A stretch of 18,160 nt of DNA from NCBI GenBank assembly GCA_028708105.1, contig JAQVZR010000007.1, forward strand, positions 1-18,160. Direction: 5' to 3'. Within the stretch, counting starts at the first letter, position 1; each line of letters opens with the position of its first letter. Positions 1 to 6,431 of this stretch are shown piece by piece. Origin of the DNA: Desulfoplanes sp. (GTDB lineage Bacteria > Desulfobacterota > Desulfovibrionia > Desulfovibrionales > Desulfomicrobiaceae). The notes below the pieces were generated by a model. That model saw only the letters and a program-made list of their open reading frames with translations. It was not told where the DNA came from and ran no database searches. The translations under genes and the position numbers were made by a program.

Positions 1-104
1 TATTCTAAATTAGCAATTAAAATTAAACTTTTTTGATAAACATCGACAGTTTCATTATAACTATTATTATTATTGCCATCATAATTACTTAACAGTTCTT
101 TTGA
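1..104. other. AT-rich non-coding stretch at left edge
   Basis: All six frames are broken by stops here and no gene is seen. The composition is strongly AT-rich, with a short TAT run at 62-74, unlike the coding DNA that follows. It ends in a 7-bp perfect hairpin at 92-109. It probably marks a rearrangement, insertion or assembly boundary in front of the truncated peptidase gene; this is inference. Confidence 0.6.
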
Positions 105-109
105 ACTGT
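92..109. repeat. Perfect small inverted repeat ACAGTTC-TTTT-GAACTGT
   Basis: Arms 92-98 and 103-109 are perfectly complementary around a TTTT loop. It sits exactly where AT-rich non-coding DNA gives way to the open frame of the M23 peptidase (open from 105). It could be a terminator remnant, an operator or the end of an inserted element. There is no T-tract after it, so a plus-strand intrinsic terminator is unlikely. Confidence 0.5.
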
Positions 110-1220
110 ATTTAATGGCTATGCACGGGGTGATACCCTGACCGGGATTTTGGGTACCTACCTTTCGCCCCTGGAAATCCATGAGCTTGCTCAGGCCTGT
201 AAACCTATTTTTGCCCTGACCGGAATCCGTACCGGCCAACCGTATTCCATTATTCTTAAGGATGATCGTCTGCAGGGCTTTGAGTATGAAATCAACAATG
301 AACAAAAATTGTTGATTTCGTGCGTGGAGAACGGTTTTGACGTCCATAAACAAGCTATTCATTATGATGTCACCCCGGAGGTGGTCGCCGGAGCTATAAC
401 GGCCAGCTTGTCAGCCGCTTTGGATCATCTGCATGAGGGGCCGGAATTGGCGGCCATGATGGAAGATATTTTTGGCTGGGATATCAATTTTGCACGGGAT
501 ATCCGCACAGGGGATTCTTTTCGACTGGTGGTTGAAAAACGTTTCCGTAACGGAAAACCTGCCGGGTATGGCTCTATTCTGGCTGCAACCTTCAACATCC
601 AGAACCAGAGATACCAAGCCTACCGTTTTACCGATAAAGCGGGCCGTTCGTCCTATTATGACCAGAAGGGCGACTCCATGCGCAAGGCCTTTTTAAAGGC
701 TCCCCTGTCTTTTAGCCGGATTTCATCTTTCTATTCCAATAGTCGGCTTCATCCCATATTAAAGATACGTAAACCCCATCATGGCGTTGATTACGCCGCA
801 CCTCGGGGAACCCCCATCAAAGCTGTCGGAGACGGGGTCATAACCGCCCGGACTTTTAACAAGGCCGCAGGCAGATACATCAAGATCCGGCACAGCAAGG
901 GCTACGAAACCATCTATAACCACATGAGTCGCTATGCCGTAGGGACGCAACAAGGCCAGCGTGTTGTCCAGGGACAGACAATCGGCTATGTGGGAATGTC
1001 TGGCTATGCCACCGGTCCCCATCTTGATTTTCGGGTCAAAAAGCATGGTCAATATATCAATCCGCTGCATATGAAATCTCCGCCCACAGAACCTGTGAGC
1101 GAAGCAGACATGCCACGTTTTAAACAGCTGGTAGCCGGTTTAAAACGGCAGCTTGGGACGGATATACCACCAGATACTATTATGGAGGCCGGTGTACAGT
1201 CTGTAAAACACAACGGTTGA
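105..1220 (+). CDS. M23 (LytM/lysostaphin-type) peptidoglycan endopeptidase, 5'-truncated
   Basis: Zinc metallopeptidase expected to cleave peptidoglycan cross-links in the periplasm. The frame is open from 105 after a TGA at 102-104. The first in-frame start is TTG at 150, with no Shine-Dalgarno. Numbering from that TTG, residues 1-180 resemble the N-terminal module of MepM/Csd3-type enzymes and the LytM domain spans about 185-310. Visible active-site motifs are H210-x-x-x-D214 (HHGVD), H258 (YNHM) and H291-L-D293, the last a variant of the usual H-x-H. The conserved GDTLTGIL motif of this family is encoded at 129-149, upstream of any standard start. No signal peptide or membrane anchor is encoded, although the family is exported. 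I infer that the 5' end is missing, so the product may be non-functional or the assembly joined wrongly. The gene ends just before a strong terminator. Confidence 0.8.
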   Translation, partial: TVFNGYARGDTLTGILGTYLSPLEIHELAQACKPIFALTGIRTGQPYSIILKDDRLQGFEYEINNEQKLLISCVENGFDVHKQAIHYDVTPEVVAGAITASLSAALDHLHEGPELAAMMEDIFGWDINFARDIRTGDSFRLVVEKRFRNGKPAGYGSILAATFNIQNQRYQAYRFTDKAGRSSYYDQKGDSMRKAFLKAPLSFSRISSFYSNSRLHPILKIRKPHHGVDYAAPRGTPIKAVGDGVITARTFNKAAGRYIKIRHSKGYETIYNHMSRYAVGTQQGQRVVQGQTIGYVGMSGYATGPHLDFRVKKHGQYINPLHMKSPPTEPVSEADMPRFKQLVAGLKRQLGTDIPPDTIMEAGVQSVKHNG

Positions 1221-1227
1221 AAACTTA

Positions 1228-1266
1228 CCAAAAAGGCCCGGAGCTTTCTGCTCCGGGCCTTTTTGG
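1228..1266. terminator. Bidirectional Rho-independent terminator between convergent genes
   Basis: A 17-bp perfect stem (1228-1244 with 1250-1266) closes a TTTCT loop. The GC core GGCCCGGAGC/GCTCCGGGCC is flanked by AAAAA on the left and TTTTT on the right, so it can work on both strands. It lies 7 bp after the M23 stop and 26 bp from the end of the convergent LpdD-like gene. Confidence 0.9.
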
Positions 1267-1292
1267 TTCTAGACGGCGTTGGTTTGGTTGTA

Positions 1293-1661
1293 TCAGATCA
1301 GTTTGCGGATCATTGTATCTGTCATATCCATGACCGCAGCGATAATGTTTTCAATTTCCTGTGTCTCGGCATTATCAATATGGATGCCACAGGATACACT
1401 CACTGTGGCATTAAGGGCTACGGCTATTTTTCGGGCTACATTTTTGGCCAGTTCGTCCTCTTTATGTCCCGGTATAGCCAGAATGGAAACAGTGGCGCTG
1501 ATTTTGTTTTTGTCTTTTTGGCTTGGGTGCGGGATGGCCAGGGCCACGGCACCGATATGCTCTTGATCGCCTCCAGAAACCGTCACGCAGAAGTCCTTGC
1601 CCAGACATAGTGCCTGTATACGCAGGGAGATTCTTCCAGATGTTTTTTTGACTCGTATCAT
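1293..1661 (-). CDS. Small LpdD-like protein (putative prenylated-flavin chaperone family)
   Basis: A 122-residue soluble protein with no signal peptide or membrane segment. Conserved-looking blocks are GGDQEHIGAV (30-39), SATVSILAIPGHKEDELA (about 55-72) and CGIHIDNA (91-98). From memory these match the small LpdD-type family, whose founding member is the small subunit linked to UbiD-type gallate/hydroxybenzoate decarboxylases and proposed to help deliver prenyl-FMN. No UbiD or UbiX homologue lies in this window, so the role here is open; many genomes carry stand-alone copies annotated only as hypothetical. The ATG at 1661 has no clear Shine-Dalgarno. TTGTCA repeats lie upstream in the 51-bp gap after the TPR gene, and one with a weak -10-like TAGTGT could serve as a promoter. 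Last gene of the minus-strand block, ending at the shared terminator. Confidence 0.6.
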   Translation of the reverse strand: MIRVKKTSGRISLRIQALCLGKDFCVTVSGGDQEHIGAVALAIPHPSQKDKNKISATVSILAIPGHKEDELAKNVARKIAVALNATVSVSCGIHIDNAETQEIENIIAAVMDMTDTMIRKLI

Positions 1662-1712
1662 GGGAAAGACACTAACGGTTTAGAATGACGCTGACAAATG
1701 TGACAACCTTTT

Positions 1713-2543
1713 TTAGTCTTTGATAGGCTCTGGGCGGATGGATGCCAGGTAGTCTCTGGCCATCTGAGCATCATCAGAGGAGGGGGCGGTCGCAATGACT
1801 CTTTTGAACCATTGACGGGCTTCGCTGAATCTGTCCAGACGAATCAGGTTTTCCCCCAGGGCCAGCATTATGTGGGTGTTGGTGAGATCAGATTCTGCCC
1901 CTTGTTCGTACCATTTTTGGGCTTCCTCTGTTTTGTCCTGAGCTATGAGCATTTCTCCCAGCAGGAGATAGGCCGGGATGAATCGCCAATTTTTATCTAC
2001 GGCCATGCGCGCATATTGCATGGCCTGTTCGTTATTGCCCTGTGTATTATAGAGATCGGCCAGATTGTAGGCGGGAATTTCCTGGCGCAGATACGTGGGG
2101 ATGGTCAAGGCCGTGTTGTAGGCGGCAATGGCTTTGGCATTGTCGTGCTGGGCAGCATACACCTGGCCTAGATAGTTCCAGGCATCCCCAAAACTGGGTT
2201 TCAGGGCCACGGCTCGTTCAAAACTCTCTGCGGCATGGGAGTAATTTCCCATGAGACTGTACACATGGCCCAGATCAAAAAAAAGTCGGGGATTGTTTTG
2301 AGCCGTGTTTTTAACCAGCAGAAGTTTTTCCAATGCTGGCCGATTTTTACCTGCACGGATATAGCTCTCGGCAAGGTCAAGCTGAATACTCACCTCTTCC
2401 TGACTCATGTTCGTTTGGTTCGTTGTGGTGGATGTGGATTTGCCGCATCCGGTGATCATGAGAAGGAATATAAGGGAAAAAGATAGAGGACAGAGGATGG
2501 TGGATATCTTGGGGATGGTGGGCTGTGGAGAGTTTTTGCGCAT
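1713..2543 (-). CDS. TPR-repeat lipoprotein
   Basis: A protein of about 276 residues starting at ATG 2543; an in-frame TTG at 2582 is less likely. The N-terminus is basic (MRKN), followed by a hydrophobic segment (about 17-30) and a lipobox, MITGC, with the lipidated Cys at 33. It is therefore an exported lipoprotein. A Thr/Ser-rich linker follows, then roughly five to six tetratricopeptide repeats (about 50-265), with signatures such as FFDLGHVYSLMGNYSHAAES and AWNYLGQVYAAQHDNAKAI. TPRs bind other proteins. The layout recalls PilF/PilW-type pilotins and other envelope assembly factors, but no specific partner can be named. It lies 92 bp after hisG, with a GC-rich hairpin in the gap, so it may be expressed with the his genes or processed separately. 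Confidence 0.85.
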   Translation of the reverse strand: MRKNSPQPTIPKISTILCPLSFSLIFLLMITGCGKSTSTTTNQTNMSQEEVSIQLDLAESYIRAGKNRPALEKLLLVKNTAQNNPRLFFDLGHVYSLMGNYSHAAESFERAVALKPSFGDAWNYLGQVYAAQHDNAKAIAAYNTALTIPTYLRQEIPAYNLADLYNTQGNNEQAMQYARMAVDKNWRFIPAYLLLGEMLIAQDKTEEAQKWYEQGAESDLTNTHIMLALGENLIRLDRFSEARQWFKRVIATAPSSDDAQMARDYLASIRPEPIKD

Positions 2544-2596
2544 GGCGTATTCCGCTGAAGCGAACGTTATTTTTGTGGCCAATTACCGTGTTTACA

Positions 2597-2622
2597 GGAG
2601 GCACCCGGCAAGGGGTGCCCCC
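2597..2622 (-). promoter_or_regulatory. GC-rich hairpin between hisG and the TPR gene
   Basis: GGCACCC (2600-2606) pairs with GGGTGCC (2613-2619) around a 6-nt loop. Two more G-C pairs lie outside one mismatch. On the minus strand it follows the hisG stop but lacks a U-tract, so it is more likely an mRNA stability or partial-termination element than a full terminator. Confidence 0.5.
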
Positions 2623-2635
2623 ACACTTGTAATTT

Positions 2636-3520
2636 TTACACCACCTTGTTCAAAGCAAATTCGATAATCGCTTCCGCTCCGACCTTTTGGAGTCTGGGAA
2701 TGAGCTCGCGCACGTTACTGATATCCACGACCACCTCAATGGACAGCCAGTCGGAATTATAGAGATGGGCGATGGTCGGTGAGGTCATGCTAGGTAGAAT
2801 TTTCATGATATCATCCATGTTTTTAGCAGGAGCATTCATCTTCAAGGCCACGAGTTTTTCGGCCCGCAACGCTCCTTGAAGCAGGATATTCATGTTTTCG
2901 ATTTTGGCCCGTTTCCAGGGGTTCTCCCAAGCTTCTTTGTTGGCGATAAGCTGGGTATTGGTTTGCAGAATTTCCGCAATGATGCGCAGACCATGGGCCT
3001 TGATGGTTGTTCCGGTCTCGGTGATCTCAACAATGGCATCGGCCAGACCTTCCACAACCTTGGCCTCCGTGGCCCCCCAAGAATAATCAACAGTTACGGG
3101 AATTCCCGCATTAGCAAAATATTTTTTGGTATAGGAGACAAATTCTGTGGCAATTTTTTTGCCAGCCAGATCTTCGGGGCGCTTGTAGGGGGAATCCCCG
3201 CCAACGGCCAAAACCCACCGGGCTGGTTTTGTACTGACTTTGGAATAGATCAGGTCGGAAACCAGCACCACGTCGGCTTCGTTTTCCAGAACCCAGTCCT
3301 TACCAGTCAGCCCCACATCCAAAACGCCTGAGGCTACGTACCGGGCCATTTCTTGAGCACGGCACAGGCTGCATTTGATATCTTTGTCGTTGATGTCCGG
3401 AAAATAATTTCTGTGGTGGGATGTCAGTTTCCAGCCTGCCTTGGCAAAGAGTTTAGTGGTTGCTTCTTCCAGGGAACCTTTGGGTATACCGAGTTTGAGC
3501 AGATTGTTTGTATCAGCCAT
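2636..3520 (-). CDS. hisG: ATP phosphoribosyltransferase, long form
   Basis: Catalyses the first committed step of histidine synthesis, condensing ATP and PRPP to phosphoribosyl-ATP in the cytoplasm. The 294-residue length and a C-terminal regulatory domain (about 212-290, ending IIEFALNKVV) identify the long, hexameric, histidine-feedback-inhibited form, which needs no HisZ. The N-terminal LGIPKGSL (10-17) and the PRPP-binding loop EITETGTTIKAHGL (165-178) are intact. ATG 3520 directly follows the hisI stop (TAAATG). Its strong Shine-Dalgarno AAGGAGG (3532-3538) lies inside the last hisI codons, so the two genes are translationally coupled. No other his genes are present here, so the pathway must be scattered in the genome, as is common outside enteric bacteria. 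Confidence 0.97.
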   Translation of the reverse strand: MADTNNLLKLGIPKGSLEEATTKLFAKAGWKLTSHHRNYFPDINDKDIKCSLCRAQEMARYVASGVLDVGLTGKDWVLENEADVVLVSDLIYSKVSTKPARWVLAVGGDSPYKRPEDLAGKKIATEFVSYTKKYFANAGIPVTVDYSWGATEAKVVEGLADAIVEITETGTTIKAHGLRIIAEILQTNTQLIANKEAWENPWKRAKIENMNILLQGALRAEKLVALKMNAPAKNMDDIMKILPSMTSPTIAHLYNSDWLSIEVVVDISNVRELIPRLQKVGAEAIIEFALNKVV

Positions 3521-3904
3521 TTATTTATAGACCTCCTTGGGATCAAATATTTTGTCGCAACACTCTTTCCATTCACCACTGTTCAAGTTTTTGAGCTCCC
3601 GAAAAAAACAACTTTCATACCCCAGATGGCAGGCCGCGTCACCAATTTGTTCCACGAGCAGGAGAATGGTGTCCTCATCGCAATCCAGACGGACGGCATG
3701 GACCTTCTGCACATGACCTGATGATTCACCCTTATGCCAGAGCTTGTTTCTGCTGCGGCTATGATAATGGGCGTCACCCGTGCTCAGGGTTTTTTCCCAT
3801 GCTTCTTGATCCATATAGGCCATCATGAGTACTTTATGGGTCTTCACATCCTGGGCAATGGCCGGGATGAGTCCGTTTCCTTTCTTGAAATCAGGTTGCA
3901 ACAC
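3521..3904 (-). CDS. hisI: Phosphoribosyl-AMP cyclohydrolase
   Basis: Opens the adenine ring of phosphoribosyl-AMP, the third step of histidine synthesis. At 127 residues it is a stand-alone HisI without the HisE pyrophosphohydrolase domain. The signature [19 protein letters not shown] spans 46-64. The metal-binding set is D74-C75-D76-x-D78 with C92 and C99 (ACHLGYESC), matching the family zinc cysteines and magnesium aspartates in spacing. The GTG at 3904 is chosen over the TTG at 3901 because a GGGGAG Shine-Dalgarno lies 9 nt before it. The gene abuts hisG with no gap. The 85-bp space from rlmN holds an 8-bp GC hairpin. Confidence 0.97.
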   Translation of the reverse strand: MLQPDFKKGNGLIPAIAQDVKTHKVLMMAYMDQEAWEKTLSTGDAHYHSRSRNKLWHKGESSGHVQKVHAVRLDCDEDTILLLVEQIGDAACHLGYESCFFRELKNLNSGEWKECCDKIFDPKEVYK

Positions 3905-3937
3905 GCTTGTTTACTCCCCACAAGGGTTAAAAGTTGC

Positions 3938-3957
3938 TCGGCCCGTTCCCGGGCCGA
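3938..3957 (-). promoter_or_regulatory. GC hairpin between rlmN and hisI, possible weak terminator
   Basis: TCGGCCCG (3938-3945) and CGGGCCGA (3950-3957) form a perfect 8-bp stem with a TTCC loop. On the minus strand it is followed after about 5 nt by a short TTTT, a poor terminator tail. It could reduce read-through from rlmN into hisI-hisG. Confidence 0.45.
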
Positions 3958-3989
3958 TAAAAATTCGGAAGTGTCGTGCGACGTGGTGA

Positions 3990-5030
3990 TTACCCACTGT
4001 CTGTGGTCTGCGCCCGTAACTGTCCGCAGGCAGCGGCGATGTCCTGGCCTTTGCTCTTGCGCAGGGTACAGGTCATGCCTTTATCCCAGAGAAGTTTTTC
4101 AAAGGCGAGAACGGCTTCCTGGGTCGGGCTTTTGTACGGGATGCCTGGTCCGGGATTGAAGGCTATCAGATTCACCTTACACTTGAGACGTGACAGCAGT
4201 TTGACAAGGGCTCTGGCGTGATCCAGCGAGTCGTTGACTCCGCCGAGCAGGAGATATTCGATGGTTACCCTTTCCCTGGATTGCAGAGGATAGTGTTCCA
4301 GAATATCCATGAGCTCATCCAGCGGCAGCCGGGCAGCCTTGGGCATGATCTTCGACCGCAGTTCCTGGGTGGGAGCGTGCAGGGAAATGGCCGGCAGGGC
4401 AAGGCCCTGTTTGGCAAATTCCAAAAGCCCTTTTTGTATTCCACAGGTGGACAGGGTGATCTTGCGCCGGGAAAAACTGAGTCCGTGTTCGCTGTGCAGT
4501 ATTGCCATGGCCCGTTTGACCTCGGGCCAGTTCATAAGGGGTTCGCCCATGCCCATGAACACTAGGTTGGTCAGTCGTTGTCCCTGATCCCGGCCCAGGA
4601 GAAAGTCCCTGGTCACCAGCACCTGCATGGCTATTTCACCGCCGGTCATATTGCGCATGAATCCCATGGCCCCGGTGCTGCAAAAGGTACATCCCATGGC
4701 GCATCCCACCTGGGTGGAAAGGCATTGGGTGTACCTGTCGCCCTCGGGAATGAGCACTGTTTCCACGAGGGCGTCATCGTCAAAGCGGAGCAGAAATTTG
4801 ACGGTTCCATCAACGCTTTCCTGCAGGGTGTGCACTTTTGGCCAGGCAATCGTCCATGTCTCTGCCAACCGGGTGCGGAATTCTTTGGAGACATTGGTCA
4901 TCTCGGAAAAATTCTGACTTCCTTGACGCCATAACCAGGCCCATATCTGGGCGGCTCGGAATTTTGGTTCGTCCATTTCTAGGAGCAGGTTTTCGAGCTC
5001 TGCAAAGGTAAGGTCCAGAATATTTTTTAT
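3990..5030 (-). CDS. rlmN: Dual-specificity 23S rRNA (A2503-C2)/tRNA (A37-C2) methyltransferase, probable AUA start
   Basis: Radical-SAM enzyme that methylates C2 of A2503 in 23S rRNA and A37 in some tRNAs. From ATG 4976 (328 residues) the iron-sulfur motif is C92-AMG-C96-TF-C99, the C118-equivalent is C85 (TQCLSTQVGC), and the C-terminal methyl-carrying cysteine is C317 (AACGQL). The usual RlmN N-terminus is encoded upstream of this ATG: the frame continues as KNILDLTFAELENLLLE before MDEPKFRAAQIW. No ATG, GTG or TTG lies in that extension. The best initiator is ATA at 5028-5030, 8 nt after an AAGGAG (5039-5044) and overlapping the upstream gene's TAA as ATAA. This gives 346 residues, normal for the family. 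A caller limited to standard starts would place the start at 4976. Confidence 0.93.
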   Translation of the reverse strand: MKNILDLTFAELENLLLEMDEPKFRAAQIWAWLWRQGSQNFSEMTNVSKEFRTRLAETWTIAWPKVHTLQESVDGTVKFLLRFDDDALVETVLIPEGDRYTQCLSTQVGCAMGCTFCSTGAMGFMRNMTGGEIAMQVLVTRDFLLGRDQGQRLTNLVFMGMGEPLMNWPEVKRAMAILHSEHGLSFSRRKITLSTCGIQKGLLEFAKQGLALPAISLHAPTQELRSKIMPKAARLPLDELMDILEHYPLQSRERVTIEYLLLGGVNDSLDHARALVKLLSRLKCKVNLIAFNPGPGIPYKSPTQEAVLAFEKLLWDKGMTCTLRKSKGQDIAAACGQLRAQTTDSG

Positions 5031-6352
5031 TGGATCTTCTCCTTTTCCTTATAATCTTTGACGTAGCGCACGGCCTCTTCGAGGGTGTTCACATCCCCGG
5101 CGATCTGGGCCTGCAACAGGGCGTCGCGGATAAGTCCGACCATGGGGCCTGGATGGATATGGGCCAGTTCCATGATTTTTTGGCCGTTGAGCAGGGGTTC
5201 GAGCATATCTTCGTCAATGTCCGCCCGCTCCAGCATTTTCATATTGTGATTAAATTCAGTATAAGTTCCGTTGTCGGCCTTGACCTCGGCCCGGGCCAGT
5301 TCGATGAGTCGGGGATATTCAAATTGGGCCTTGAAACGACGGATACCCTTGTCATTGAGCATGAAATGAAAGCGCATATGGTTTTTGACCAGATGGCAGA
5401 TGAGATCGATATCTTCGGGCTCAAAACCCAGTCTGCGCAGGATCTTACGGGTAACTTTGGCTCCGACCTGATGGTGTTGGTAAAAAAGGAGTTTACCGTC
5501 AAAGGATTCACCGGTGAAGGCTTTGCCGATATCCAGGAAGAGGCAGGCCAGTGTGCCGTACCAGTCAAAGGGGAGTTCTTCGGGATAATGGCGCATGGTG
5601 CCTATCACGTGCTTCCAGATGGTTTCCTTGCTGTCACCATTTTCAGAGGGCAGGGAGATACGGGTCAGGGGCATGAGTTCAGGGATAATTCCATGCAATA
5701 TCATGGTATCAAAGAGATACTGGACAAACTTCCACATGTTTTCGGCTTCTACTTTGCGCCATTCATCCATAATATCGGAAATGCGTACATAATCTGAAAC
5801 CCGTCGGGCGCACCGCAGGAGGCTGAGCCAGGTGTTTGCTTCAATGGGCAGATTGTAATTGGCCGAAAAACGTAATGCCCGGATGGCCAGCAGGTAATCC
5901 CGTTTCAATGTTTCATCAGGAATGCCCACCAGTTTTATTTCTCCAGAGGAGAAATCTTCGAATCCATCGTACACGTCTTTGGGTTGTGGAATGGTCGGGC
6001 AGGTTCCGTGCAGAGAAAAACCACCCTGTTTTTCCATGAGCCGGAGCAGGCGCGGGGTCAGTTTGGTTACACAGGCATCGATATATGATCCTTTGCCCAG
6101 ATCGCCCTGGTAGAAGGAAAAGGTAATGCCGCCCTGGGATAAGGTTGCCTTGCACATGGAATCGTCGCTCTTGTGCATATCCGGAAAAAGTTTGAGCAGA
6201 TTGTCGAACTCCATATCCGTACAGATGTCGATTTCTTTTTCGGCCTGCCGGTCCAGGATCTTTTTCTGTAAGGGAAGATTGACGATATAGGCATCGTAGC
6301 CGTTTCTCATGATAGTTTTACATATGGAAGCCGCGTCTTTGATTGGCTGCAT
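5027..6352 (-). CDS. CCA-adding enzyme/poly(A) polymerase-like protein with HD-like domain, degenerate active sites
   Basis: A 441-residue cytoplasmic protein with the order of class II tRNA nucleotidyltransferases. The NTase head is at about 10-140, the RNA-binding neck at about 165-240 (RDYLLAIRALRFSANYNLPI matches the EDPLRxLRAxRF signature) and an HD-like region at about 255-370. The head motif expected as GGxVRD reads N25-L-P-L-Q-K30, and the catalytic D-x-D region reads E40-I-D42-I-C-T-D. In the HD-like region the usual HD doublet reads LD (LFLDIGK). Several catalytic residues therefore appear replaced, and the protein may bind tRNA without adding CCA, or be a divergent enzyme. ATG 6352 is chosen because AAGGAG (6361-6366) lies 8 nt upstream; the frame is open to 6469 but overlaps pyrC. 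It overlaps rlmN by 4 nt. Confidence 0.8.
   Translation of the reverse strand: MQPIKDAASICKTIMRNGYDAYIVNLPLQKKILDRQAEKEIDICTDMEFDNLLKLFPDMHKSDDSMCKATLSQGGITFSFYQGDLGKGSYIDACVTKLTPRLLRLMEKQGGFSLHGTCPTIPQPKDVYDGFEDFSSGEIKLVGIPDETLKRDYLLAIRALRFSANYNLPIEANTWLSLLRCARRVSDYVRISDIMDEWRKVEAENMWKFVQYLFDTMILHGIIPELMPLTRISLPSENGDSKETIWKHVIGTMRHYPEELPFDWYGTLACLFLDIGKAFTGESFDGKLLFYQHHQVGAKVTRKILRRLGFEPEDIDLICHLVKNHMRFHFMLNDKGIRRFKAQFEYPRLIELARAEVKADNGTYTEFNHNMKMLERADIDEDMLEPLLNGQKIMELAHIHPGPMVGLIRDALLQAQIAGDVNTLEEAVRYVKDYKEKEKIQ
5039..5044 (-). promoter_or_regulatory. Shine-Dalgarno that decides the rlmN start
   Basis: AAGGAG on the minus strand, inside the last codons of the CCA-like gene. It lies 8 nt before ATA (5028-5030), but 17 nt before the next rare candidate ATT (5019-5021) and over 60 nt before ATG 4976. 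Only the ATA has proper spacing. Confidence 0.7.
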
Positions 6353-6431
6353 CAAGCTGTCTCCTTGCCCGCTATGGCTGAACGTGTGACATGCGCATGG
6401 GGGGCGGGTATCCTGCGCAAATATGGTCGGA

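Noticed and set aside
62..74. TAT trinucleotide run as a meaningful repeat or CRISPR-like structure
   Set aside because: Only about four units in AT-rich DNA; consistent with low complexity.
92..109. Integron attC or phage attachment site at the left hairpin
   Set aside because: Lacks the conserved core sites of attC and no integrase is present in the window; only a plain small inverted repeat is visible.
5030..5797. Long plus-strand open frame antisense to the CCA-like gene
   Set aside because: Shadow frame opposite a protein with clear domain signatures; no supporting start region.
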